Positions 33,701 to 45,700 of a stretch of 64,000 nt of DNA are shown piece after piece; positions within the stretch are counted from its first letter, which is position 1, and each line of letters starts with the position of its first letter. The stretch covers positions 31,740,172 to 31,804,171 of the forward strand of contig OX031063.1 of the NCBI GenBank assembly GCA_943736015.1. Reading direction: 5' to 3'. Source of the stretch: Tridacna crocea (lineage: Eukaryota; Mollusca; Bivalvia; Cardiida; Cardiidae). Under the pieces are notes generated by a model that ran no database searches, had not been told where the DNA came from, and saw nothing but the letters and a program-made list of their open reading frames with translations. The position numbers were made by a program, and so were the translations under genes.

Positions 33701-36700
33701 TTTTCATCTAATTGATGTACGGAATTCCTAGGTTGTCCCTTATCACATAGGTCAACAACAAGAATTGCTTCATTGCTCACTTTCGTGTTATGGGTCACAT
33801 GTAAGTCAACAATAGGAATTGCTTCATTACTCATACTCACCGGTAAGAGTTGAAATGTGTGATTATTACAGTAAATAAATCTGATTTTAAAGGTGTAAAC
33901 GTTTTTGTAGATGCTAAAAACAACTTTTCTGGCATCATTCATGGGGTGTCGAAAACTTTCCATTGTAGTAAAGGTCTTAAAATATAGAACAAAGTAGTTT
34001 TGTTTGATATTCATTAAATATTGCATTAAACATTGCAGGATGAAGTCCTAACAATTATCCGACAGGTTGATGACAACTGGCTTGAAGGGAGGAAGGGAGA
34101 CAAAATAGGAATATTTCCTACATCCTTTGTAGAGGTGGGTGTGTATTGTGTTAAAATTTGTGTTGCTAACTCGGCGGATGTTTCAGTCTGTAGTAGGTAT
34201 GCAAATATTACAACTTAAAGACTTCATTTGCCTAAAAGAGTGGCAGCAAAGAGAACACTGGGGATCCATTATCAGACATCTTCGTGAGCCAAGGTTACTA
34301 TAACTGTGTGGATCTTACCTTGGCTGATTGAGTCTGATTTCGAGATTCCTGGGATGCGCCCTCCATTGGAAGCTGGTTATTACCCTCCTTTACATCATAT
34401 TTCTGCCAATGAAATATTGTTTTACAAACAGCTTACGAATACACATGAAGCAATAAGCAGACACCCATGTGAGTTTCCATGTTTACCTTCTTTTCGAAAG
34501 GCAGCAACCTTATTCTATTTTTATCAAAGATGAAATACTATGAGCAATTTTATTCATTGCAGTTAGAGCTGGCTGCATCCAATGAAAAAGCATATGGGGA
34601 AATGTAAAAATCAAGATTGATCCGCCAAGGGTAGAGTAGCGCAGTGAATTGTCAGCCTTGGCTTGCGAAGATGATTACCAGATTGCATAACGATGGGTGA
34701 GTGCAACACTATCCTAAGTGCCTATACTGGCAAAGTATAGGCACTTAGGATAGTGTTGCACTCACCTATCGATAAGCTGTTTGAGCTGCACTCTGGCAAA
34801 GGGGTTTTAACTCTTTACCACACAATTCTGACTTCTAACGACCCTATGAAAGAAGCCCACAGAAAATATTGTGGGAAAAGGAGAAAATGCTGGTTATTTT
34901 TTAACCTATCAAAGTCAGAAATAGTCATATAAACAAGATTTAATTTGTTGTCCTCACATGCTTTTACTTTGGTACAGTCCAAAAATTTGTCGTTTGGTAA
35001 AGAGTTAATGCATCTTCATAATGCATTATGCCAAGCAAATCATCAATTAATTATAGATACCACAAAATCCAATTTGTCTAAAAAACAACTAAATCATAGG
35101 GCAGATTTGTGCTTTGACATGCTGAAAATTGATCAATAGCAAAAAGTTTTGACCCAGGTCAGCATGCCCAGGCTGCAAAGGCTGACCTTGGTGAACTTTT
35201 TGCAGATGCATTGACCCATTACCACACAATCCCTACTTTTGACGCCCCTGAGAAAGAAGCCTTTAAAAAAAATTGTGGAAAAAGGAGAAAAGGCTGGTAA
35301 CCGGCATTTTCTCCTTTTTCCACAATGTTTTCTACCCTTTCCAAATCAAATTTCGATTCTTCAGTCACATTTATTTTGTTGTCTGCAAATGCTTTCAATT
35401 TGAACCAGTCTAAAATTTCGTTGTCTGGTAAAGAGTTAACCCTCCTTTTTGTAGAGCATGGCTAATATAAATTTGATAATTGATATTCTGTCTGTTGTCG
35501 AGTAGGTAAGGAATCTTTCTTTGGAGTTTGAAATCTTAGACCGTGTTGATAGAATTTCAGATTATGTTGATCAGGAGTTACATATACATCAAAAAAAAAA
35601 GAGAAGAAAATCAGTATTTCCTCAGAATGAAGTCAAAGATATTGCTGGCATCTATTATGATGTATCTGTAACAGAAACTGCATATTGATGCTTTTCACAA
35701 ACAGTTCGTTAAAAAATTTAAGAAATCACTTGTCCATTCTAGGATCTACTAGAAATAAAAGATGGATGTAGAAACATTTGAGAATGTCAGTAATTTGGAA
35801 TAAGCTTGATTTAAGTATCCATGAAATGTTTTCAAAAGCTGTCTGAGGTACTGACATTAAAGGCTTTGTAAGGTAGAAATACATGCAATTAGAAGAGGAG
35901 AGATTAATGTGATAAATGAGATTTAGAAGAGCTTTGTCATAATGGCTTTTGTAGGATACTACTTTCTCTTAGATTGGTAATGTAAATCAAATGATGCCTA
36001 GTGGAATCTGTCTTTCAGGTCAATGAGCCAGGAAAAATACTCTTACGACTGAAGAATTCTCAAAGGTATCTATATGTATCATATCATACAAGTAGCCTAA
36101 ACAAATTATATGATCAGTTTCAGTATTTTTCCCCAGGAGTAGAGTGTTGAATTTTAAAGGCATCAGAAACATTTGTCTTTGATGCATTTTAGGCCTTGGA
36201 ACACAACTTAACATGTATTTGTAGACAGTGTACATCAAAATCACACTGTTTTTTAGACTGCATATTATAGTACATCTTTTTCTTTTCTTTTGTTAAATGT
36301 GCTAAAAAAGTTCTTGAAATTAGTTTTTTTATTTTAAATTTTTTCCAGACTGAAAAAAAGTACTTTATATTTATTCAGTGCTGTATCAAGTAATATAACT
36401 TAATATCTAACAAAGATTATCTGACTTCTAGGAGCTAGTAGGAGTAATGGCATAATGTTTTCTGCAACAGTGATCAGGTTAGGAATAAAGAGCGTCCCAA
36501 AACACCAGCCCACCCAAAATCTGTGAAGAAGGATGATTTAAATTCCGCAACAACCCACACAACCTTGAGTATTGAGCACGAAGCTTCCCATTTGGAAAAG
36601 CAAACAAAAAGACATTCACTACCAAGTATACAAGACTTTTCCAACCATTCAGGCGTTGTGTCTAGAGAATCACCAGAAATTCCTTCAACCTCAAGAGATG

Positions 36701-39700
36701 AATCTGGTATTGTATTTCTTCTAAACCCATAGCTTCTGTATAAAAGAACCAAGGGCCATGCAAACCAACAAATCTGATCTTTATGAAAAGTCAGATTTCC
36801 AAGTATTGCTCTCAGTTTTTTAGAGACATAATATTTTTCAATAAAGATCTGAGACATGCAGTATGAAAATAATGTTAGATACGTCTGAAAAAGTAGCGAC
36901 AAAGGTCATTGTATCTCAAGATTTAGTTGATTGTTATACTAAAAAGGAGCATGGCATATAGATGCCAATACTCTGCTGCAGTTGCTTGATTTTCAATGAA
37001 GTGAAAAGTGTATGTGAAATCAAAGGACATCACTGTATCAAAAATACTTTGATGATTACCTACCCTTGTCATATGGGTTTCCTTTGCGAGTTATGAAGTC
37101 TTAGGTTGAATTAAATAACAGGGTTATTATAAATTGTCGAAGATTTTGCATGACAAACAACTACACAGATGATTATAGGGCTATAGAAATACCTTGATGA
37201 TTTCTTCGAAAACAGCAGAGCTAATTAATGGTTGAGTGCAGATTTTTGTGTTTTCATCAAGATAAAAAATGCAATTTGCCTTATTACATAGCAAACAAAC
37301 CCAAAGGGCTTTATGTCAAGCCATGTAATGGCAATTGCATTTATATCTGAATGAAAACTCAAAAATCTGCACTCAATTGCACATGCTGTTAACTTGAATC
37401 ACTTTTTGAAAACATGATGGAGAGAAAAAATCACGGACATATATGACAAAAAAGACAAGTTAATTTCCTTGGTGGTCACTTGGTAGCCAGGGCATGAATA
37501 CACACTTTACTTTTAGCTTTCCAACATATTTTTTCAGTTTTTTGGTGGCCATTTTGCTGGCTTTGAAATCAATACTTTTGATGATTCTTCAAACAAAATG
37601 AAAAAAAAAAAACTTCTGCCTATGAACAGTACAATTAAATATCTGAGCTCAAGGCTGACTGGACGATGTTTTGTGACCCACTTATAAGGGCGTAAAAAAA
37701 GATTAGTTTCACAGCTGTTAATTCTTCAGTTTTTTTTGTTTCCAAGTTCTAGGCTTGTTTCAAATATTGTCCCTATCACTCTAACGTTTCAAAAATTCAT
37801 AACACAGTGTATTCACTTCTTTTGGTCCTTTCTCTAACACTCTTTTCACTACACTTTCTATTAAATCCATGATGACTTTTTTCCTGGCCGATAGTCATCT
37901 CTTATCCATGTTTTTTTTTAACCTAATACCCCCAAAATAAAAAAAAAATAAGAGTAACTCCGTCATGAAACAAGAAATTAACTTCATTTATGCAAGAGTA
38001 AATAGTCGGTATACATAGTGCACTAAATTTAACCCTTTCCCAAACAAGCCCTGGTTTTTACGTGTCTGCAGTAAAAGTCTTTTTAAAACACTGTGGGAAA
38101 AGGAGAAATTGCTCGTAACGAGCCATTTCTCCTTTTCCCACAGTGTTTTCTACCCTTATTGAGAACTTTCTGCCATTTTCTCCAAATCAAAAATTGTCGT
38201 CTGCAAACTCTTTCTATTTGGAAGGGTCCAAAATTTGTCGTTTGGGAAAGGGTTAATTCATTGACCTTGCCTTCATGGAAAATCAACTGCTGACGTTTAG
38301 AATGATGTAACTGATGATGTCCATCATTCAGATACTCCATTCACTGTTGGCAAAATGTATTTTTTTTTGTTTATGATGCAAATAAAGATAAACATCCATC
38401 AATTTGCCATTGTTTATTTGGGAGTTTTCTGTTTGCAAGTTTTTTTTTAAGAAAAAGAAATCGGTCTTTCTACATTTGACTGATTCAGCGATGAAACTCT
38501 AAATATAGCCCATAAACAGCTTTCATATAATATGTAAAATTATATAATACACAACAACTTGGAAAAACCGAAAGTAGTCTCATTGCGTTCATCGAAAAAT
38601 GGTACATCTATGATGGTTTTTTCATCACATGACCTGATTCTGACCAATCAAAAAAATGATTTTACACAAGTGCAATTACTGATGTATGTTTCGATGTTTA
38701 ACCCATTACCACACAATCCCAACTTTTAACAACCCTAACAAAGGAAGCCTTTTGAAAACATTGTAGGAAAAGGAGAAAATGCTGGTAACCACCATTTTCT
38801 CCTTTTCCCACAACGTTTTCCACCCTTCCAAAATCAAATTTCATTTCTTTGTTCACATTTATTTTGTCATCTGCAAATGCTCTCAGTTTGGACTAGTCCA
38901 TAATTCTGTCATTTGGTAAAGAGTTAAGTGATAACTTGTTTGGTATATTTGATCACAAAGATGCATCAAACCACTTCTGTCAAAGCACAGCTCATCTAGA
39001 ATGGTGACTGTATATAGCCCAAAGATGCATTACTTTGATAAGGGCTTTAGAATACTACTTTATATGTGTATTAACTCTTTACCAAACAAGACCTGGTTTT
39101 CACGACCCTGGGAAGGAAAGCTTTTGAAAACCTTGTGGGAAAAGGAGAAAATGCTAGTAACCAGCATTTTCTCCTTTTCCCACAAGGTTTTCTACCTGTC
39201 AAAGACAAGTTTCATAAACTGACACACTTTTAAATTGTTGTCTTCAGATGCTTTCAGTATGGATCAGTCTAACATTTTATCATTTGGTACAGAGTTAAGT
39301 TCTTTTGATTATTCTGCTTATCCAATAGAATGTTTTGCATACTCCCAAGCCCTTACCAAGCAGTACCATGTTTTTGCCTCTCTTACAGTAAATCAAGACA
39401 CTAGGACTAATGGTGGGACTGGTCAACCAGTTGGGGCAGACCCAGGCAGAGTTGCTCCTCCTCTGTAAGTAATTAATGCAAAATATATTGCATCTATAGT
39501 TCTCTTGTTGCAGCCTCTGACGTAATGACAATGTTACTTCAGTGTCATTTAACCCCTTACCAAACAACAAAATTTGAGACTGGTCCAAATTGAAAGCATT
39601 TGCAGAAAACAAAAGTAATTTGAATCAAAAATTGAAATTTGTTTTAGGTTGGGTAGAAAACATTGTGGGAAAAGGAGAAAATGCTGGTTACCTGCATTTT

Positions 39701-42700
39701 CTCCTTTTCCCACAATGTTTTCAAAAGGCTTCTTTCTCAGGGTCATTAAAAGCAGGGATTGTGTGGTAAAGGGTTAATAATGACTGGCAGAGGAATTGCA
39801 AAGACATTGGTTTAACTACTGTACTATTCCACCATACTAATAATGAACATGAATTAAAGTTACAGTAAAAAAAATGTGAAATCATTGTGGATTAAGAAAA
39901 CTTATGTAAACATTTTTTGCCATTTTTTAGTTTAGTAAATGAGGTCAACAGAAAGACAGGAGAATTTACCCATCTGCAGGAGTTATTTCCATAGGTCTAT
40001 AATGAAAATTAACCCTTTCCCAAACAAGCCCTGGTTTTTACGTGTCTGCAGTAAAAGTCGTTAGAAAACACTGTGGGAAAAGGTGAAATTGCTCGTAATG
40101 AGCAATTTCTCTTTTTTCTCTGTTTGAGAACTTTCTGCCATTTTCTCCAAATCTAAAATTGTCGTCTGCAAGCTCTTGGGGTTTGGAAGGGTCCAAAATT
40201 TGTCGTTTGGGAAAGGGTTAAATGATAGATGTGATAAGAGATTGTTGCATTGCAGGTACATGGCAATGTATAATTACAAACCTCAGAGACCGGATGAGAT
40301 TGAGTTATGCAAGGGAGAGTACTACTGTGTTACAGAAAAGTGCCAGGATGGATGGTTTAAAGGCCAAAGCCTGAAAGACGGGGTCAACGGAGTTTTCCCA
40401 GGAAATTATGTACAATCCGTCAGGTAATGTATTTTTGATTTGAGAAAGGCTCTTTGAAAAAGGGCCCACTGAACCACTGTAAAATATTGACCTATGTCAG
40501 CCTGCACAGGCTGGTTTGGGTACTAATTTTTGGCAATCTTAAATTTTCTGTATGTCAGTGTACCTGTCTATATCATGGCTCAGTTGGTTGTTAAACAGAA
40601 TAGACTTTAGAGGTTCCATGATTTTATAATGTCTTCCTTGGTGTAATGCATCATGGAGATGTGTTAACTCTTTACCAAACAACAAAAATTTAGACTGATC
40701 CAAATCCAGAGGATTTGCAGAGGACAAATAAGATATAACTGAAAGGATGATTTTTTGTCTTTGATAGGGAAGAAAACGTGGTGGGAAATGGAGAAAATGC
40801 TGGTTACCAACATTTTCTTCTTTTCCCACAATGTTTTCAAAAGCCTTCTCCTACAGGGTCGTAAAAACTCGGGATTGTATGGTAATGGGTTAAGGCCTCT
40901 GTTGCCAGAGCACGGCTCCTTTCTTTTGGACTTTTTCTTAGGACTGCTAAATGAACATTTTTACCATGGTCTCTTGATGCAGAAAACTAGTAATATTCAA
41001 CAGTAGATTGTAGACTGAACGAAGTATTTGCCTTTTTGGTCAATGCATTCATTGTAATGCATGATGTTTTTTTCTCTTTTCATCTGTATGGATAAACATT
41101 TGACACATTAGACTCTTTACTAGACAGCAGAAAACTAAGAGTGGGAAGCAGATACAATAATTTGCTTTTACAGGGGTAGAAAATATATTTGGTATAGGAG
41201 AAAATGCTATTTACCAGCAATTATTCCTTTTCCTGAAGTGCTCGTCAGGGTCGATAAAGCTTTGAATTGTGTAGTAATGAGTTCATGGTATTGCAGGTCA
41301 CATCCAAGTGTGAACAAAGCATCAGACATGACAAAAGGCCCAAGTGTCAAGCCAAAAGCACATCCTCCTGCAAGGCCTCCAGAACAAGCGCCAAGTAGAC
41401 CACCTGCCTTGGCAACTCAAAAACCAAAGTCTTCACCATCTAGAGGCACAAGCTCTGATTCAACTAAACCAAATAGTGCATTTGATATGTCTAAGACTGC
41501 AGATAGGGGAGACTTCAGCTCAGCGGCTGTTGCACATGGAAACAGTAAAGAGGTTTTACAGGCTCAAAGTCTGACAGGAACCAGTGCAGGTAATTACATG
41601 TATATAACTCTGTACCAAACAACCCAGTGTTCTCATGACCTTTAGTAGTTAACCTCGCCTCTTTAGTCGCTGGAATTTGTTCTTTGTCTATATAAACGAT
41701 TCAGTCGATCTTGGAGGAGATAATTTTCAGAATCAATCAGGCGTGCACATACCTGTTGTGTAATATTCTCGGCGGTATTTCTATTTTTAGCAACAGGGTC
41801 AAGAATGCGTGACATAGGTATTGGTCTCGAGCAGACGATATCCGATGAAAGTAGGATTGTCAAAACAGGGTGGAAAAAAGGATTGTGGGAGTAGATGGTT
41901 TTTTTATTGTGTAGTACGGTCGATAGCTTCAAAAACAGGGTGACAAAAGGCCCTCTCTTTGTAATCTCTTTCCAGCAACTCATGAGCGACACTGAAGAAA
42001 GTCAGTCTATTTTTAACCAGTGAGTTCAACAATCATAACGATCTTTCTTGAGCAGTCTCTCTCTCTCTCTCTCAAATAGTCCGGGAATGTAATATAATAG
42101 GGCATTCTGTGTAAACTTCTCCATCAATATCCTTTTTGAGCTGGAAGGTTGAAGAGTGGGGGGAATGAAAACAAGAGCTTTGTTATTTATATGTTTATTT
42201 ACAAGTATTTACATTTCGAATTTCACCATGTCGATCAGATCGGCCATCCACAGATCCTCTTTTCCCGCACTAATCACATGGTTTCTTTGAAATCGTCTTA
42301 TGACAGGTTTATGCAGACTGTAGGATTCTTGATTATGAAGGAATTTACAAATGTGATACATGCCAATGTTGAACTTTTTTTCTTTTTGTACCACGCTGTA
42401 CAGTTTCTGTGGTCCTACAAAGTTTGCCGGATGGGAAGGGTCATAGTAAATTGTTTCTAAATAATCTTCCCACAGTGCCATGTCTGTTCACTGCCAGGTC
42501 ACCAAGTATACTGATGGAACATTGTTATTGACATACACTTATATCTGTTCATTGTCTGTTTTGTCGTCACTGTTATTCTCACTCTCCTCATCTTCCAATA
42601 TTTCTGTGTCAAAAAGGTCTTCAAAACAACCTCTACTCTTGTTAATGACCCTTTTCACGGCTGAAGACAGACTGACTCCCTTCTCTCTCACCAGATTGAT

Positions 42701-45700
42701 TTGTCGCACGATGTTTCTGTGCACTGAACTGTCTTTTAAGGGGAACCAGTAAACTTCCAGTAAGATTGTATATCGCTGAAAGAAATTTTTTTCCTCAGCC
42801 GGTTTCACACGATCTCTTCTGGCCATGTCAGCAGCATCCTTCTCATTTTCTCCATCCGACAAATATCTATCGTATAATCTGACGAATCTATCTTTGACTT
42901 TTTTCTTCACCAATTTCCAGAGATGGTTATAGGCTTCATTATCTTCTATAGGCCCATCGTCTTCATCTGTGTCTTCCTCTATTTGCCTTTTCTTTGACTG
43001 TGTAGTTTCGGAGCACCACCCATGTTTACCGTGCCTCAGTTCATCATGAACGGTGTCGAACAACAGTCCGCAATTGTCACAAGCTTGACCTTTTTCAGCC
43101 ATTATTTCTTGCTGCTGCTCTTCGATGTGAACGGGTTCAAATCCAACGTCAGAATGACTAGCTTCTGGATGACTGCCTTGTTTTGTAGGTTCAATGGAGT
43201 GATCTGATTGGTTGTAAGGAGGTACTTCTGTTGCCAGATGTTGGTCAGCCCATGGGACCTCACTTTTTAATTTGTCGTTTTCAGGAGTGAATAGTTTAAA
43301 ATCCACCAATAAATAGCCATACGGTTTCTTTGTAGCGTTTTCAAACATTTTCATTATCTTCTCACTTTGACCAGGATACATTTGACGAGCCAAAGTCATC
43401 ATGGATTGTCTGTCTATGGGGTTGTTAAAGTGTACCAGATAGTGGCAATTTCTTCTCTGAGTCGGGTCCTTCGAAGAAAACAGGTTCCGACTGATGGAAA
43501 TGACAGACAAAGATCGGGGATGGGACCCCTTCATAAATAAATCTGTCACTCACTTGTCCTGTCCAGCCTCTGAGAACAGATCGTCTTAATATCAATAGGT
43601 TGTTGATCCTAGGATCAAAGTAGTCGTCTTTGAGGAGGAGGAGGAAGAGGAGGAGGAGGGCCAGGAGGAGGAGGAGGGCCTCGAGGAGGAGGAGGACGAG
43701 GACGAGGATGATCTCCTCCTCAGGGAGAGTTTCCTCCACCTCCTCGTCCTTCTTCTCAGGGAGGGGTTCCTCCGGCATTAATTCTAAACATTTTGTTAAG
43801 TCGAAACTGAATGAAATAGAGAATTTCAGCCAATTCAATCATTTGATCACCGACCTCTGGGCAGTCAACATGTACAAGTACCCAGATTGTTATAAAGAAT
43901 TTATAAGGCGTGACAATATGTCCAGGCATTGGAAACAAATGCACGAGAATATCAATAAGGTGTTTCGGCCTAGTCTTTCTGTACAGGAAGGACCTTCTCA
44001 CCCTCTACCTACAGAAGCAGAAGTACAGTCTCAAAGACAAGTCACAACATTATACCATCCATTTACCATGATGATTTCGGTGCCGACATGTAATTTCAAT
44101 TCTTGAAATATGACTTATTTTGTTAAAATATTTTTATTTATTTAGGGAAGTGAATGTTGATAGTCGGTTCTCTGAGTACATTTTCTCTTTCTACTTTTCT
44201 AGCATGTGGTAAGACTACTATAGTAAAAGATATACAGGCGAATCTGAGTTAGCGGTCATACGTGCGTAGCGGCCAATCTGTGATTAACGGTCAGTTCAGG
44301 CCCGCCCGTGCAAATTAACTCTTTAAAGTCCTTTAATTAACGGTAAACTGTGATATGTGGTCAGCGGTCACATTTGAAGATCTTAATTACACTTAAAGCA
44401 TATCCCATAAAGTGGTCACGCAACCTGACTAATTGCTAGCAGGTGGTGTGAAAAATTAATTAACACGTCTGGCTTCGTATGCATACACCGTGACACTATA
44501 CCAATCAACATGTGTGATAAACAGTTGAACTTCATAGTGTAGGTGTACACTTTGCATAAACGGTGTCATAGCGGGCTATTCTTTGCTATTCGATAGGCAG
44601 ATAGACGCTGCTTCCCCGCAATGCTTTACATTACTATTGAAAACGAGGTTACCAATTTCCAAAATGGCGTCGAGTACCGTAATTTGCGTAAATTTTGGGA
44701 CAGTAAAAAATAATTATTCTTTTTCGTTTCCTAATACTGTGGTCTACAAGAAAAAATATGATCAAACAAGGCAATCTGTCATACTGGCTAACCCGTCGAA
44801 TATTGCTGACGTTGAATGTCAGTGATGTCAGGTTTGCAGGTTGTCTATTTTTAGATTGATTGGAACTACCGATCAGTTTGAGCACAAGAGTTTAAAACTT
44901 CGCATTTTCTCATCGTTTTCGTTGATTATTAATTTTTAGCTCAATATTGTCTGCATCATGGGATTGCGATGAATATGTTATTTTGCGTTTGTAGATAAAA
45001 TTCAAAACATAATTTACCTGCTTACATCTACGTGAGGTAAACAACGTTAATTCCACTCTGACAAGTAGCCTATCTGCTCGGACCGTTTTCAAATCGATCG
45101 ATTTACCTTGGGTAAAAGTGTACCTTTATTTCTATTTATAAACAATGAACTCGATTGACCTAAAATACACACGTGTCAACACTGTCAACTTCGGATATTC
45201 ACATATACACATTATGGGTCTTGGATAACGAAGGAAATCTATTGATTACAATAAAAATGTATAGCAGAGAAAGACTGGAAGAGGTGAAGGTGCTCATGAG
45301 GAATGATTTCTATTTTCATTCCACAATGTTTTCAACAGTTATCATCGGCAGTGGAATTAAAAAAAAAATTGGACTTGTCCAAATTGAAAGCTTTTGCAGA
45401 CAACAATGTGAAATCATAAATGTGATTGAAGATTTTAAATTTGTTGTGAAAGAATGGAAAATATTTTTGCTAATCTGATCTGTGTTAAGCAGCCAACTGT
45501 CGTATGCAGCCACTTTTGGCTTGTCCCTTGGTTGGCTGCTTAAGACAGTTTCGACTGTAGTGCAACACCATGAGACCAGAATTTAAACCGGGAATACAAA
45601 GAATTGTTTGGTTATATAGAAGATGGCAGCCTTTGTACACCGATATCCATAGAACCGTGTCTCCTAGAGTCGAATTTTTTCAAGGCATACCACCAAACCT

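Larger units (their letters stand above)
41644..43625 (-). repeat. Left inverted arm of the Polinton derivative
   Basis: Reverse-complement partner of 45711-47661. Differences are scattered substitutions and small indels, including an insertion near 42030-42060 relative to the other arm and (CT)n length variation at about 42058-42073. Confidence 0.85.

Noticed and set aside
33667..34026. 119-codon minus-strand frame within SH3RF intron 5
   Set aside because: No recognisable domain, antisense in an intron, and no splice partners; the neighbouring sequence includes GTCAACAACAAGAATTGCTT-type local duplications.
43630..43840. Arg-rich (plus) and Leu/Glu-rich (minus) frames in the Polinton spacer
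   Set aside because: They come from a GGA/TCC low-complexity tract, not from a conserved protein.
44583..44825. 80-codon frame inside the pogo-like element as a transposase fragment
   Set aside because: No HTH or DDE landmarks seen; it could be chance, so it is not called as a gene.
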